A stretch of DNA of 64,000 nt from Microbacterium sp. UFMG61 (lineage in GTDB: Bacteria > Actinomycetota > Actinomycetes > Actinomycetales > Microbacteriaceae), in contig NZ_JACAFP010000006.1 in NCBI RefSeq assembly GCF_015354505.1, positions 124,001 through 188,000 on the forward strand, given 5' to 3'. The notes under the pieces are model-generated. The model did no database searches and had not been told where the DNA came from. It saw only the letters and a list, made by a program, of their open reading frames with translations. Below, piece after piece: positions 46,997 to 57,877 of this stretch. A program made the position numbers and the translations under genes. Each line of letters opens with the position of its first letter. Position 1 is the first letter of the stretch.

Positions 46997-48726
46997 CAGG
47001 CGTCTCCCTCACTTCCGGTGCTGGTGGATCTGTCACCGGCGAGTGCCTCGGCGCGTTTGCGCTCTGCGATGGTCTGACGGCGTTCGGCCTCGCCGCGAGC
47101 ACGGGTGTTCTTCGCACCGCGTCCCGCCGATGCCGTCGAGACCTCGCGGAACTGCGACCGGCTGCGATACACCGCGCCCAAGGACTCCGGGTCGAGTCCC
47201 GAGAGCTTGTGGCCCCCACCGAAGAACTTCGTGCGCGCGAGGAGCTGCATCACGGGGTGCGTGAAGATCACGAAGATGAACACGTCGATGATCGTCGTGA
47301 GCCCGAGCGTGAAGGCGAAGCCCTTCACCGTGGAGTCGGCGAGGATGTACAGGACGACCGCCGCCAGGATGTTGATCGACTTCGAGATGTAGATCGTGCG
47401 CTTGGCGCGACCCCAGCCGTCTTCGACCGCCGAGGTGATCGACTTGCCGTCTCGCAGCTCGTCTCGGATTCGTTCGAAGTAGACGATGAACGAGTCGGCG
47501 GTGAAGCCGATCGAGACGATGAGTCCGGCGACCCCCGCCAGCGAGAGGCGGAAGCCGAGTCGCCACGCGAGGATGCAGATGATGATGTAGGTCAGCACTG
47601 CCATCACCGCGATGGAGGCGATGATCACCGAGCCGAGCGCGCGATAGACGATGAGCGAGTAGATCGCGACGAGAGCGAGGCCGATGAGACCCGCGATCAG
47701 ACCGATCTGCAACTGCTGGGTGCCGAGCGTCGCGGAGACCGTGTCACTGCTCTGCACGACGAAGCTCAGAGGCAGTGCGCCGAACTTGAGCTGGTTGGCG
47801 AGCGTGGTCGCGGTCTCCTGGTTGAAGCTGCCCGAGATGCTGGGACGACCGTCGAGGATCTGACCGTTCATCTGCGGTGCGCTGATCACCGAGCCGTCGA
47901 GGACGAAGGCGAACTGGTCGCGCGGGGTCATCCCGTCGATGCGGTTCTGGTTGAGACGCGTGCTGACCTCGCCGAACTTCTCGGTGCCCTCGCCGTTCAT
48001 CTCGAGCTGCACGAGCCAGGCGCCCGAGCGCGGGTCGCGTCCCGCCGTGGCGTCGGTGATCACGTCACCGGTGAGCTCGGTCGGGCCGAGGAGGTACTTG
48101 GCCTGATTGGTCGGATCGCAGGCGATGAGAGGCTCACCCTGCGGAGCCGTCGACGGGTCGGTCGACGGGTTCGCGCAGTCGTAGGCGAGGAACTCGGCGC
48201 TGAGCTTGTCGGTGACCCACGACAGGTCGCTCGCGTCGGTCGGCTCCGCGGTGGGAGTCGCGTTGAGAGAATCGTCGGGCGTCGGGTACGGCGTCTCATT
48301 CCCGTCGTCGCCGACGAACGAGTTCGCCGCCGCCGTCGTGGCGAGCACCGGGCGGAACTCGAGCTGCGCGCTCGACTGGATGCGCTGACGCGTCTCCTCG
48401 TCGGCGTTGCCCGGGATCTGCACGACGATGTTCTGTCCACCCTCGGTGGTGATGTCGGCCTCGGCGACACCGGAGGCATCCACGCGCTGGCGGATGATCG
48501 CGGCGGCCTGGTCGAGCTGCTCCTGCGAGGGAGCCGCTCCGCTCTCGGTCTCGGCGCTCAGGACGATCTGCGTTCCGCCCTGCAGATCGAGTGCCAGCTC
48601 AGGAGTCCAGGAGCTCTTCTGGAAGACATACACGCCCAGCGCGTTGACGCCGAACAGGACGCCCGTCACCAGGAGCAGGCCGAGAAGGACCCGCCAGGCG
48701 TGACGGACCGGGGAAGATGAAGCCAC
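46996..48726 (-). CDS. secD: Protein translocase subunit SecD
   Basis: SecD forms a complex with SecF and YajC at the Sec translocon. The 576-residue protein has an N-terminal membrane helix, the ALDLQGGT motif, a large outside domain with an actinobacterial Thr/Pro-rich insertion (about residues 145-215), and five C-terminal helices with FTADSFIVYFERIRDE. GTG start; 61 bases after yajC. Confidence 0.96.
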   Translation of the reverse strand: MASSSPVRHAWRVLLGLLLVTGVLFGVNALGVYVFQKSSWTPELALDLQGGTQIVLSAETESGAAPSQEQLDQAAAIIRQRVDASGVAEADITTEGGQNIVVQIPGNADEETRQRIQSSAQLEFRPVLATTAAANSFVGDDGNETPYPTPDDSLNATPTAEPTDASDLSWVTDKLSAEFLAYDCANPSTDPSTAPQGEPLIACDPTNQAKYLLGPTELTGDVITDATAGRDPRSGAWLVQLEMNGEGTEKFGEVSTRLNQNRIDGMTPRDQFAFVLDGSVISAPQMNGQILDGRPSISGSFNQETATTLANQLKFGALPLSFVVQSSDTVSATLGTQQLQIGLIAGLIGLALVAIYSLIVYRALGSVIIASIAVMAVLTYIIICILAWRLGFRLSLAGVAGLIVSIGFTADSFIVYFERIRDELRDGKSITSAVEDGWGRAKRTIYISKSINILAAVVLYILADSTVKGFAFTLGLTTIIDVFIFVIFTHPVMQLLARTKFFGGGHKLSGLDPESLGAVYRSRSQFREVSTASAGRGAKNTRARGEAERRQTIAERKRAEALAGDRSTSTGSEGDA

Positions 48727-48787
48727 GTGTCATCAGCTTTCTGAGAGACCCGAGCGCGGAGCGCTGCGGCGCCGCGAGGAAGGGTGC

Positions 48788-49195
48788 TTACTTGTCGTCG
48801 GCGTCGCGCTCGAGGCGACGGCGGGTCTCCTCGGGGGTCTCCACCACCGCGGCATCTGCGGCGAGCGGGTCGATGTCGCTCACGACCGGGGTCTCGTCGT
48901 CGAACTCGGAGACGACGACATCGTCCTTCGGCTCGACGATACGGAGGATGGCCTGGCTGTGCACCTCGATGACGGTGCCCGGAGCGATCTCGATCAGCGC
49001 GGGCGAGTCGAGGTCCTCGTGGTCGTAGGCGACCACGGTGCCGTAGATGCCGCCCTGCATGAGGACCTTGGCGCCGGGAACGGTCTTGGACGCCTTCTCC
49101 TCCTGCTCGGCCTTCATCTGCTTCTGACGCTTGCGTCCGTTGACGAACATGAAGACGACGAGGACGGCAAGAAGGCCGAAGAGCAGGATTTCCAT
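48788..49195 (-). CDS. yajC: Preprotein translocase subunit YajC
   Basis: YajC is an accessory subunit of SecDF. The 135-residue protein has one membrane helix (residues ~2-20) and the KxVxxGxxG-like motif in KVLMQGGIYGTVVA, then an acidic C-terminal tail. ATG at 49195 is preferred; a TTG at 49204 is possible. Confidence 0.93.
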   Translation of the reverse strand: MEILLFGLLAVLVVFMFVNGRKRQKQMKAEQEEKASKTVPGAKVLMQGGIYGTVVAYDHEDLDSPALIEIAPGTVIEVHSQAILRIVEPKDDVVVSEFDDETPVVSDIDPLAADAAVVETPEETRRRLERDADDK

Positions 49196-49271
49196 GGGTG
49201 GCAAGCGCCTTTCTCAGGTGCACGCACCAACCAACGGGCGCACATTTCTATCGGGGGGAAGTCTTCAGCGA

Positions 49272-50297
49272 TTATAGGTCATCGAAGCGAAGCGCCCCAT
49301 CCGGGTGGGCGACGCCGAGGTGAGCATAGGCCTCAGGCATCGCGACCCTGCCGCGCGGAGTGCGCCCCAGGAAGCCGATTCGCACGAGGTACGGCTCCAC
49401 GACGCTCTCCACCGTCTCGGCCTCTTCGCCGACCGCGACGGCGAGGGTGCTGAGGCCGACAGGGCCGCCTCGGAACCGACGCACGAGCGACTCGAGCACG
49501 GCGCGGTCGAGACGGTCGAGCCCGATCGGGTCGACGTCGTAGAGCTCCAACGCGGCTCGCACTCCGTCGAGTGACGCGGCTCCCCCGCCGTGCACGAGCG
49601 CGTAGTCCCTGACCCGACGGAGCAGGCGATTCGCGATACGAGGCGTGCCGCGCGAGCGTCGCGCGATCTCCGAGAGCGAGTCGCGCGGCAGATCGACGCC
49701 CAGCACGAGCGCAGAACGCGCGATGACCTGTTCGAGCTCCGGCTCGTCGTAGAACTCGAGATGCCCGGTGAATCCGAAACGGTCGCGGAGCGGGTTCGGC
49801 AGCAGCCCCGAACGGGTGGTCGCGCCGACCAGCGTGAACGGAGCCAGCTCCAGCGGGATGCTCGTCGCTCCGGCGCCCTTGCCGACCATGATGTCGATGC
49901 GGAAGTCCTCCATCGCGAGGTAGAGCATCTCTTCGGCGGACCGGGCCATGCGGTGGATCTCGTCGATGAAGAGCACCTCGCCGGGGACGAGGCTCGACAG
50001 GAGCGCCGCGAGGTCGCCGGCGTGCTGGATCGCCGGACCGCTCGACAGACGCAGGGGGCGCTGGCTCTCATGGGCGACGATCATCGCCAGTGTGGTCTTG
50101 CCGAGACCGGGAGGGCCCGCGAGCAGTATGTGATCGGGGGGCCGACTCTGGATCCGCGCGGCATCGAGAAGGAGCTGGAGCTGTCCGCGTACCTTCTGCT
50201 GTCCGACGAACTCGCCGAGGCTCGTGGGGCGCAGCGCGCCTTCGATCGCCAGCTCGGTGTCGTCGACCGGTTCGGTCGCGTCGCGTGCGTCAGACAC
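49272..50297 (-). CDS. ruvB: Holliday junction ATP-dependent helicase RuvB
   Basis: RuvB is the AAA+ motor of branch migration. The 341-residue protein shows Walker [15 protein letters not shown], Walker [11 protein letters not shown], sensor 1 [11 protein letters not shown], the arginine finger region and a C-terminal winged helix ([11 protein letters not shown]). GTG start overlaps the ruvA stop by 8 bases. Confidence 0.97.
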   Translation of the reverse strand: MSDARDATEPVDDTELAIEGALRPTSLGEFVGQQKVRGQLQLLLDAARIQSRPPDHILLAGPPGLGKTTLAMIVAHESQRPLRLSSGPAIQHAGDLAALLSSLVPGEVLFIDEIHRMARSAEEMLYLAMEDFRIDIMVGKGAGATSIPLELAPFTLVGATTRSGLLPNPLRDRFGFTGHLEFYDEPELEQVIARSALVLGVDLPRDSLSEIARRSRGTPRIANRLLRRVRDYALVHGGGAASLDGVRAALELYDVDPIGLDRLDRAVLESLVRRFRGGPVGLSTLAVAVGEEAETVESVVEPYLVRIGFLGRTPRGRVAMPEAYAHLGVAHPDGALRFDDL

Positions 50298-50895
50298 GGG
50301 CCGGCCCGAGCAGCGCCAGCGTGCGACGCAGGAGCGGAGCGACGGCGGCTCGCTCGGCGTCGGTGGCCTCCGCGGCGGTCTGCGCGGCAGCCTCTGCGGC
50401 GACCTTCTCCGACCAGCCCAGGCCGACGAGCGCGGCCGTGACCTGATCGACCACATCGGACCCGCCGCCGGTCGAGACCCGGGAGCCGCCCCCTACCGGC
50501 TGGACCTTGCCCGCGAGCTGCACGACGATGAGCTTGGCCGTCTTCGGTCCGATGCCCGACACCCTGCGGAACGGGGCATCGTCCTCGGCGTTCACCGCTT
50601 CGGCGATCTGGTCGACGGTCAGATGCGAGAGCACCCCCAGGGCTGACTTCGGTCCGACGCCGGTCACGCTGATGAGCAGGCCGAAGATCTCGAGTTCGCT
50701 GCGATCGGCGAACCCGTACAGCGAGAGGGCGTCCTCACGCACGATCAGACTCGTGTGCAGCATCAGCCGCTCGCCCACCGTCGCCGTGTGCGCCACGTCT
50801 CCGGGAACGGCGACCGAGAATCCGACACCACCGACATCGATGACGACCTGGTCGGACGACGAGTGCAGGACGGTGCCGTGCAGCGAAGAGATCAT
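50290..50895 (-). CDS. ruvA: Holliday junction-binding protein RuvA
   Basis: RuvA binds the junction as a tetramer and loads RuvB. The 201-residue protein has the OB domain (LHGTVL...VGGVGF), HhH motifs ([14 protein letters not shown] and [16 protein letters not shown]), and a C-terminal domain III. ATG at 50895; a GTG one codon upstream is possible. 9 bases after ruvC. Confidence 0.97.
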   Translation of the reverse strand: MISSLHGTVLHSSSDQVVIDVGGVGFSVAVPGDVAHTATVGERLMLHTSLIVREDALSLYGFADRSELEIFGLLISVTGVGPKSALGVLSHLTVDQIAEAVNAEDDAPFRRVSGIGPKTAKLIVVQLAGKVQPVGGGSRVSTGGGSDVVDQVTAALVGLGWSEKVAAEAAAQTAAEATDAERAAVAPLLRRTLALLGPARV

Positions 50896-50904
50896 CACAC
50901 CAGA

Positions 50905-51489
50905 CTAGGCGTGCGATCGTATGTATGTTCGAGCGACACGCTCCGCGTCGGCCCACGCTCGCTGGGCGGGGGTCAGCGCGTCCTGCCCCGGAACGCCGGT
51001 TGCGCCGCGGCGCCACGCGTGACACAGCGCGATCGCCAGGGCATCCGCGGCGTCGGCGGGCTGCGGTGGAGCATCCAGGCGCAGGATGCGGGCGATCATC
51101 GCCTGCACCTGCTTCTTGTCCGCCGAACCGTACCCGGTGACCGCTGCCTTCACCTCGCTCGGCGTGTGCGTCGCCGCCGGGAGCCCCGCCTCGGCAGCGA
51201 GCAGCAGAGCCACCCCGCTGGCCTGAGCAGTGCCCATGACCGTGTGCGTGTTCTGCTGCGCGAAGACACGCTCGACCGCGACGGCATCGGGCCGGTGCTG
51301 GTCGAGCACGTCACGGATGCCCGCGGCGACGAGCGCCAGGCGTTCGCCGATCGGCAGATCGGGGTCCGACCGGATCACGCCCACGTGGACGAGCGTTCCG
51401 CGGCGGGCTCGGTCGACATCGACGACTCCGACACCGCATCGGGTGAGTCCCGGGTCGATGCCGAGCACGCGAAGCGAGGAGGAGGTCAC
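50905..51489 (-). CDS. ruvC: Holliday junction resolvase RuvC
   Basis: RuvC nicks Holliday junctions symmetrically. The 194-residue RNase H-like protein has [13 protein letters not shown] with the first Asp, [13 protein letters not shown] with Glu, and the final acidic pair near [15 protein letters not shown] start, 45 bases after yebC. Confidence 0.97.
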   Translation of the reverse strand: MTSSSLRVLGIDPGLTRCGVGVVDVDRARRGTLVHVGVIRSDPDLPIGERLALVAAGIRDVLDQHRPDAVAVERVFAQQNTHTVMGTAQASGVALLLAAEAGLPAATHTPSEVKAAVTGYGSADKKQVQAMIARILRLDAPPQPADAADALAIALCHAWRRGATGVPGQDALTPAQRAWADAERVARTYIRSHA

Positions 51490-51534
51490 TCCCCCAGGCT
51501 ATTCGTCGGATCGAGCTCCGCCGCGTCGGCGCGC

Positions 51535-52296
51535 CTACGCGTCGTCGTTCTCGAGCTCGGCCTGCACCTCTGCCGACAGGTCGAAGTTCGTGAAGACGTT
51601 CTGCACGTCCTCGCTGTCTTCGAGCGCGTCGATCAGACGGAAGATCTTGCGCGCCGTGTCGGCGTCGATCTCGACCTTGAGGTTCGGGACGAACTCCACA
51701 TCGGCCGACTCGTAGTCGATTCCCGCATCCTGCAGGGCGCTGCGCACCGCGACCAGGTCGGTCGCCTCGGTGATGATCTCGAAGCCTTCGGCGTGCGGCT
51801 CGATCTCCTCGGCGCCCGCTTCGAGGGCGGCCATCATCACGTCGTCCTCGGTCGTGCCCTCGGAACCGACGACGATGACGCCCTTGCGGCTGAAGTTGTA
51901 GGCGACGCTGCCGGGGTCGGCGAGGGTGCCGCCGTTACGACTGAGGGCCGTGCGCACCTCGGCCGCTGCGCGGTTCTTGTTGTCGGTCAGACACTCGATC
52001 ATCATCGCGACGCCGTTGGGTCCGTAGCCCTCGTACATGATCGAGGTGTACTCGACGGCCTCGCCGCCGATGCCCGCACCGCGCTTCACCGCGCGGTCGA
52101 TGTTGTCCTTCGGGACCGAGGTCTTCTTCGCCTTCTGCACGGCGTCGAACAGCGTCGGGTTGCCCTGCAGGTCGGCACCGCCGAGCTTGGCGGCGACCTC
52201 GATGTTCTTGATGAGCTTGGCCCAGGACTTGGCGCGCCTGGAGTCGATGATGGCCTTCTTGTGCTTCGTGGTGGCCCACTTGGAATGCCCGGACAT
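51535..52296 (-). CDS. yebC: YebC/PmpR-family transcriptional or translational regulator
   Basis: The 253-residue YebC protein starts [18 protein letters not shown] and has the three-domain YebC fold ([21 protein letters not shown]). YebC family members are annotated as DNA-binding regulators; some help ribosomes at polyproline stretches. It heads the ruvCAB-yajC-secDF operon. A TAGAAT -10-like element is at 52347-52352. Confidence 0.95.
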   Translation of the reverse strand: MSGHSKWATTKHKKAIIDSRRAKSWAKLIKNIEVAAKLGGADLQGNPTLFDAVQKAKKTSVPKDNIDRAVKRGAGIGGEAVEYTSIMYEGYGPNGVAMMIECLTDNKNRAAAEVRTALSRNGGTLADPGSVAYNFSRKGVIVVGSEGTTEDDVMMAALEAGAEEIEPHAEGFEIITEATDLVAVRSALQDAGIDYESADVEFVPNLKVEIDADTARKIFRLIDALEDSEDVQNVFTNFDLSAEVQAELENDDA

Positions 52297-52346
52297 AAGT
52301 CTCCGCTCGTCGTATCCGCCCGTGGGCTCGGCCCAGGGCATCGTCC

Positions 52347-52352
52347 ATTCTA
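52347..52352 (-). promoter_or_regulatory. Candidate -10 element of the yebC-ruv-sec operon
   Basis: TAGAAT, about 50 bases before the yebC ATG; -35 is not consensus. The remainder of gap 52297-52455 toward the divergent decarboxylase shows no other clear signal. Confidence 0.45.
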
Positions 52353-52455
52353 TCGAACCATGCGGTCGGCCCGTGGATGCACCCGGGGTGAGATCTCGTC
52401 CGATGCCCACGCTGTCCCCCTGGCGTGACGCGGATCACGGGTGTAGTCCTGACTC

Positions 52456-53835
52456 ATGGACGAGAGAGTCGACGACGACAGGGCCCGCGGACTCGACGCC
52501 GCACACGCGGCCACACTCCGATTCCTGGACTCGCTCGATGACCGCCCCGTGTGGCCGCGCGCGAGCCTCGACGACATGCTCACCGCCTTCGGCGGGTCTC
52601 TGCCCGATGACGGATGCGATGCTGTCGATGTCATCGAGGAGATCGCATCACGGGCCGACCCCGGACTGGTCGCGATACCGGGCGGACGCTTCTACGGCTT
52701 CGTGATCGGTGGAACGCATCCCGCGGCCCTCGCGGCCGACTGGCTGGTGTCGGCATGGGATCAGAACTCCGGATCGGCGAGCCTCACCCCGACGACCGTC
52801 GCCATGGAACGCGTCGCGGGCCAGTGGATGCTCGATCTGCTCGATCTTCCGGACACATCCAGCGTCGGGTTCGTCACCGGGGGTCAGATGGCTAACTTCA
52901 CCTGCCTGGCGACGGCGAGGAATGCTGTCCTCGCCCGCGCAGGCTGGGACCTCGCCGAGCGAGGCCTGCGTGGATCTCCTCCTCTCCGGTTCGTGGTCGG
53001 TGCGGATCGCCACGGATCGATCGACCGCGCCGCCCGATTCCTCGGCATCGGGCGAGCCGATCTGACGGTCATCGCGTCGGACGACCACGGACGGATGCGA
53101 CCGGACGCCCTGCGCGGTGCTCTCGCCGACACCTCGGGGCCGCTCATCGTGTGCCTCCAGGCCGGCGAAGTGCACACCGGCGCCTTCGACGACTTCAGAT
53201 CCCTCATCCCGATCGCGCACGAGCACGGTGCCTGGGTGCACGTCGACGGCGCGTTCGGGCTCTGGGCCGCGGCATCCGCTTCTCTGCGGTCCCTCACCGC
53301 GGGTATGGATCAGGCCGACTCGTGGGCGACCGACGCGCACAAGACCCTCAACGTGCCGTACGACTGCGGCATGGCGATCGTCCGCGACCCCGCCGACTCG
53401 ATCGCCACGTTCCGCACCGGCGGCGACTACCTGATCTACACGAGCCTCGATCCCTGGGACGTCACGCCCGAGCTCTCCCGCCGCGCACGTGGGGTCCCCG
53501 CATGGGCTGCGCTGCGGAGCCTCGGACGCAACGGCGTCGCGAATCTCATGGACCGGCTCCACGACAACGCGGTGGCGATGGCGGAAGGACTCGCATCGAT
53601 CGAGGGAATCGACGTGGTGAACGAGGTCGTCTACACGCAGGTCATGTTCCGTCTCGCCTCCGACGACGCCACACGCGACCTGGGCGCCGCGATCCTCGCA
53701 GAGGGAACCGCGGCTGTCACCGGCGCCGAGTGGCGTGGACGTTCGGCCCTGCGCTGTTCGATGTCGTCCTGGGTGACCACGCAGCACGACATCGACCGCA
53801 CGCTCGACGCGATCCGGGGGCTCGTCGCGGGGTGA
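52456..53835 (+). CDS. PLP-dependent group II-type amino-acid decarboxylase
   Basis: The 459-residue fold-type I enzyme carries the PLP lysine in TDAHKTLNV (K296), with the cofactor Asp in HVDGAFG (D264) and the TGGQMANFTCL phosphate-binding region. The family includes glutamate, DOPA and 2,4-diaminobutyrate decarboxylases and aldehyde synthases; the substrate cannot be assigned. Starts with ATG 52456 near the end of a 159-base gap. Convergent with jetC after 26 bases. It sits beside pyridoxal-phosphate genes but is not in their operon. Confidence 0.88.
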   Translation: MDERVDDDRARGLDAAHAATLRFLDSLDDRPVWPRASLDDMLTAFGGSLPDDGCDAVDVIEEIASRADPGLVAIPGGRFYGFVIGGTHPAALAADWLVSAWDQNSGSASLTPTTVAMERVAGQWMLDLLDLPDTSSVGFVTGGQMANFTCLATARNAVLARAGWDLAERGLRGSPPLRFVVGADRHGSIDRAARFLGIGRADLTVIASDDHGRMRPDALRGALADTSGPLIVCLQAGEVHTGAFDDFRSLIPIAHEHGAWVHVDGAFGLWAAASASLRSLTAGMDQADSWATDAHKTLNVPYDCGMAIVRDPADSIATFRTGGDYLIYTSLDPWDVTPELSRRARGVPAWAALRSLGRNGVANLMDRLHDNAVAMAEGLASIEGIDVVNEVVYTQVMFRLASDDATRDLGAAILAEGTAAVTGAEWRGRSALRCSMSSWVTTQHDIDRTLDAIRGLVAG

Positions 53836-53861
53836 GAGCGCGTACCGAGGTCAGCGCCGGT

Positions 53862-56800
53862 TCACGCGTCCTCGGCCGGCAGGCCCACCTTCGGCCGCGC
53901 CCACGAGCGACCGCGCGTGTCCTTGAGGATGTCGTACTCCACGTCGACGTGCGGCTCGATCGCGCTGTACTTGTCGTTCGGCGCACCGATCACGAGCTGG
54001 AATCCGAGCCCACGCCACGCACCGATCGCACGCTTGGTGAAGTGCGCGTCCGCCTTGATCAAGGCCTCATCCATGAACACCGGCGCGTAGCGCGGACGCG
54101 CAGCGCCCGCGTCTCCGAGCTGATACCGCAGGGCAGCGCCCACGATGAACGCGACGAGTTCCTGCGACTCGCCACCCGACTTCTCGCCGATGTGGTCGTA
54201 GAGCGCCACATGCTCGCGCGTCACCGCGTGCACACGTTCGGCGCTGACGCGGACGTGATTCCGCACGTCGATGAGCTCGGCGAAATCCGGTGCCGTGCGT
54301 CGCATCCGGGCGATCAGGCGGCTCATCCTGCGATAGACGTTCTCGCGCTCGGCATCCGTCGCGGCTGCGTCGATCAGACCGCGGACCTCGCGGAGCTCCC
54401 GACGGAACCGTCGACGCGCCTCGGACTGGTTCTCCCGTGGCGAGATCTGGAGGCGGTGCTCGTCGTCGTAGAAGGGCAGCTCCTCCATGATCCGGTTGAT
54501 CGGATCGATGCGCGTCTTGATCTCCCGCAACGAACGACTGAGCGTCGAGTCCAGGCTCGTCAGATCGTTGCCCGAGAGCTTGAGCAGGCTGTCGCGCCAT
54601 TCGGACTCCAGCTCGTGCAGTCCGTTCGTCTGCAGCGCGTCGAGGATCGACTCGAACTCCGCGACGGACTCGTCGGGGTCGGGGAGGATCGTCAGCGTGT
54701 CCCAGCGCTCGAGGAAGCCGGTCATGAGGCGCCGCATCTGCTCCCGCTGCTCGGCATGGGCGGATGCCGCCGCGGTGCGCTCCTCGAGGAGCCTGGTCGC
54801 CGCCGTGCGCAATGCGGAGTCCAGATGGGCGAGCCGCTCGGAGGCGGTGACGTCGACTGCCGAGTCCGCACCGAGGAACCGCGCATCGAGGAAGGCCCGA
54901 TGCCGCTCCTCGAGCGAGACCTCGGCCGTCTCGGCAGCGTCGATGACGCGCTGACATTCGTCGACCCGATCGGTGACCTCGACCCACCGGTCCTGGGCGA
55001 CCGTGAGTTCGCCGCCGAGCCGTGCGGCCTCGTCACGCAGACGTGCTGCACGACGTCGGAACTCCTCCGCCTGAGTCTTCAGGTCGGCGATCTCGGGGTT
55101 GTCGTCGGTGACCTCCGCTTCGACGGCGAGCCATCGCTGCCGTTCCGCGGCGACGGCGTCCACATCGATCTGATCCCAGCTGAGGTCCTCGATCTTCGCA
55201 CGGGCCTTGGCCGTGGCATCGAGGCGGTCCAGGCGCGACTCGGCATCTGCCGCTGCCACGGTCGCCGCGGCACGCCGGGCCTCGAGCTCCGCACGCTGTT
55301 CGTCGAGCTCGCGCAGACGACGTGAGTTCGAGAAGCCCAGCATGTTCGATCGACCGTGCCCACCGTGGGATCCTCGGTCACCCTGCGACACCTGCCCTGC
55401 GAGCGTCAGCGCGCGGGGATGCACCGCGAGTTCGGCGGACGAGTCGACGCACACGAAGGCGAATCGCTCGAGGAGGCGCTGCTGCAGCCAGCCGACGAAC
55501 GGTGTCGACCGGTGGTCGATGCGGGCGGGCAGCGTTCGAGGGTCCGACGCCCTGACCTCGGGCAATCCGGTCTGCACGCCTTCGTAACTGAGTCGCTCCG
55601 GAGTGCGGACCGACTCGATGGCGGAGCGGAAGCGCTGAAGGTGGGCGGCGTCGACGAGCAGCGTCCGCGCGAATCCGCCGAGTGCCAGGTTGAAGGCCTC
55701 TCGCCAGGGCTCGAACTCCGTGCGCACCTCGATGAGCTCTCCGACGAACGGCAGCTCCGAGGCCGACAGACCTGCCGCCTGGGCCAGCAACGCACGTGAT
55801 TCGTGGAGGTGAGCGGGGATGCTGCCGCGGAGCGCCTCTGTACGCTCGCGCTCGGCACTGACGAGTGCGAGCTCTCGCTCCGCCGACCGCCGCTCGGATT
55901 CCGCCTCGGCGAAGGCGGCGCGGGCAGCGCGCAGACCGCCGTCACGAAGCTCGCCGCGAACGCGCCCGAGCAGGTTCTCGAACTCCGAGGCGCTCGTCAC
56001 CTCAGAGCCGAGGTCACGGACCACGGCGTCGAAACGAGCCCGCTCCCGCTGCACATCCTCGAGCCGCCGCTCGACCGCGCGCAGCTCGCGCTGGGCCGTC
56101 TCGAGGCGATCTCCCCCGGACTGACGAAGCACGTCGAGAAGCCCCTCCCGCTCCAGCTCCGCTGCTGCGATGAGGGCGTGCTTCTCGCGCACTGCCGACT
56201 GGAGTGCCTGCGTGCGGTCGCGCAGATCGCCTTCGACCTCGCGCAGCAGATCGAGGCGGCGCTCGGCGCTCCACAGCGCGGCGAGCGAGGTGGTGTCGGC
56301 GAAGACGCCGACCTCGTCCACGACCTGCATGCGCTCCACGGCCGCAGTGATGCGCTCGGAGATGCCCCGGATCGGCTCCAGCGCCGCCACCTGCTGCTTG
56401 GCGATGAGCATCCGCGTCCGCGTGCTCTCGAGCTCGTCGAAGTGCGCGACGACCGCGTCGGCGGTGGCCATGGTCTCGGGCTCCTCGAGCACCAGCTTCT
56501 TGTACAGGTCATCGACGGTGGTGATCTGCTGACCGGCCTGGATGCGCGCGAGCAGGCTGATCGCCTTGGCGCCGGAGCCGGCCGCGCCGATGCCGAGAAC
56601 TGCGTGCAGGCGTGCCGAGAACTCCCGGTCGGTCGCGACGGGATCGAGCCCGACTGAGCGCGCCGCGGTATCGCTGAGCCGGTGCGAGGCCGCCTGCTCG
56701 AGGCCCGCGAGATCGAAGGGTCCGTCGATCGTCGCGCGGAGCCTGGTCGTGTCCTCGAGAGTGCGGGCGTCGGCGGGGATGTACCACCCGCGCACCGCTG

Positions 56801-57221
56801 TGAAACGCGAGCCGTCATGGTCCAGCCAGGTCATCGACACGGCGCTCCACGTGTCCTCGCCGTCGCCTCGCAGCACCCGGAGCTTCGTGCCCTCGTCGGT
56901 GCGGGACTCGTCGATCTTGCCGCGACCGTACGAGAGGATGTTGCGCTGCTCCTCACCGCGCGGACGACCGGTCACTCCCCCGTTGGAGGCCCCGTTGAAC
57001 GGGGTCGTGTGCGGCATCATGAGGGCGATGTAGCCGTCCATGAGCGTCGACTTGCCCGATCCCGATCCACCGCACAGCAGGGTCGCATCCGGCGAGAATC
57101 GCACCCGGTGCGGTCCGCCGTCGTAGCCGCCCCAGTTGATGAGCTGCAGTTCCTCGGCGACCCACTGCTGGCCCCGCGAGGTCGACGGGATCAGTCCGAA
57201 GAGCGTGTCCATCATCGTCAT
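53862..57221 (-). CDS. jetC: Wadjet-like SMC ATPase JetC
   Basis: The 1119-residue protein is the SMC-like motor of a MukB/MksB/JetC system. Walker [10 protein letters not shown] is at residues 51-59, long heptad-rich coiled coils fill the middle, and the C-terminal head has the signature KSGGES (1014-1019) and Walker B FMDEA (1049-1053). In Wadjet systems JetC with JetA and JetB extrudes DNA loops and JetD cuts small circular plasmids. ATG at 57221 overlaps the jetB stop (ATGA). No jetD follows: the next gene is the convergent decarboxylase. Confidence 0.92.
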   Translation of the reverse strand: MTMMDTLFGLIPSTSRGQQWVAEELQLINWGGYDGGPHRVRFSPDATLLCGGSGSGKSTLMDGYIALMMPHTTPFNGASNGGVTGRPRGEEQRNILSYGRGKIDESRTDEGTKLRVLRGDGEDTWSAVSMTWLDHDGSRFTAVRGWYIPADARTLEDTTRLRATIDGPFDLAGLEQAASHRLSDTAARSVGLDPVATDREFSARLHAVLGIGAAGSGAKAISLLARIQAGQQITTVDDLYKKLVLEEPETMATADAVVAHFDELESTRTRMLIAKQQVAALEPIRGISERITAAVERMQVVDEVGVFADTTSLAALWSAERRLDLLREVEGDLRDRTQALQSAVREKHALIAAAELEREGLLDVLRQSGGDRLETAQRELRAVERRLEDVQRERARFDAVVRDLGSEVTSASEFENLLGRVRGELRDGGLRAARAAFAEAESERRSAERELALVSAERERTEALRGSIPAHLHESRALLAQAAGLSASELPFVGELIEVRTEFEPWREAFNLALGGFARTLLVDAAHLQRFRSAIESVRTPERLSYEGVQTGLPEVRASDPRTLPARIDHRSTPFVGWLQQRLLERFAFVCVDSSAELAVHPRALTLAGQVSQGDRGSHGGHGRSNMLGFSNSRRLRELDEQRAELEARRAAATVAAADAESRLDRLDATAKARAKIEDLSWDQIDVDAVAAERQRWLAVEAEVTDDNPEIADLKTQAEEFRRRAARLRDEAARLGGELTVAQDRWVEVTDRVDECQRVIDAAETAEVSLEERHRAFLDARFLGADSAVDVTASERLAHLDSALRTAATRLLEERTAAASAHAEQREQMRRLMTGFLERWDTLTILPDPDESVAEFESILDALQTNGLHELESEWRDSLLKLSGNDLTSLDSTLSRSLREIKTRIDPINRIMEELPFYDDEHRLQISPRENQSEARRRFRRELREVRGLIDAAATDAERENVYRRMSRLIARMRRTAPDFAELIDVRNHVRVSAERVHAVTREHVALYDHIGEKSGGESQELVAFIVGAALRYQLGDAGAARPRYAPVFMDEALIKADAHFTKRAIGAWRGLGFQLVIGAPNDKYSAIEPHVDVEYDILKDTRGRSWARPKVGLPAEDA

Positions 57222-57877
57222 CGCGCCACCGCTTCCTGCGTCCGCAGCCACTCCCGCAGCTCCTTGAGGGTCTGCGCGCTGAGCACGACCTCGACGAGAG
57301 CGGTGATCCGGTACCGACCGCTCGTCTCCTCCTGCACGATGCCCTCGCGGTCGAGTCGGTCCAGTGCGCTGCGGATCGCGCGCTGCTGCTTCGCAGTGCC
57401 GCCGTCCGTCTCGGCGAAGTAGCTGAGAACGGTCTGCTCGACGTCTTCGATGTCGATGCGCACCGAGGTCTCCCCCGCGGCGGATTCCCGCTGATACACG
57501 GTGCGCAGGTGCACGAGCACGAGCGTCTCCGCGCGCGAATACGGCGCGTCCTTCAACAGGACGGGCATGTCGATCTCGTCGGAGCGCAGCTGCTGCTTGT
57601 ACGCGAACCCGCGACCGTGGTCGATCACGAGACGCAGGTAGAGGTCGTTCAGTCGGGACTCGATGATCTGCTGGTGGTCCCGCAGCAGCGCCCACTCGCG
57701 GCGGTTGCGCTCGGCCGAGAGGAAGCGTCGCTGCAGCAGATGCACGAGCACTCGACGCACTTCGGGATCGAGAGTCCCGCGATCTCCCGGGAAGTGCTCC
57801 TCGAGATCCTGCTCCATCGCCGTCGGGGCGATGAACGCATCCTCCGCGCCGACCGTGGCGTGGTCGTCGTCACTCAT
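57218..57877 (-). CDS. jetB: Wadjet-like kite-type subunit JetB (DUF4194)
   Basis: The 219-residue protein matches DUF4194/JetB, the MukE-like winged-helix subunit that links JetA to JetC. Two winged-helix-like parts are visible ([37 protein letters not shown]). ATG at 57877 is preferred over 57883 because GGAGG at 57884-57888 is 6 bases from the former and 0 from the latter. It overlaps jetA by 8 bases (ATGAGTGA) and jetC by 4. Confidence 0.9.
   Translation of the reverse strand: MSDDDHATVGAEDAFIAPTAMEQDLEEHFPGDRGTLDPEVRRVLVHLLQRRFLSAERNRREWALLRDHQQIIESRLNDLYLRLVIDHGRGFAYKQQLRSDEIDMPVLLKDAPYSRAETLVLVHLRTVYQRESAAGETSVRIDIEDVEQTVLSYFAETDGGTAKQQRAIRSALDRLDREGIVQEETSGRYRITALVEVVLSAQTLKELREWLRTQEAVAR

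Noticed and set aside
53151..55325. 724-codon frame running from the decarboxylase into the region opposite jetC
   Set aside because: Spans two genes out of frame; low-complexity Arg-rich translation. Checked specifically for a hidden JetD: none of the expected Toprim-like residues were seen.
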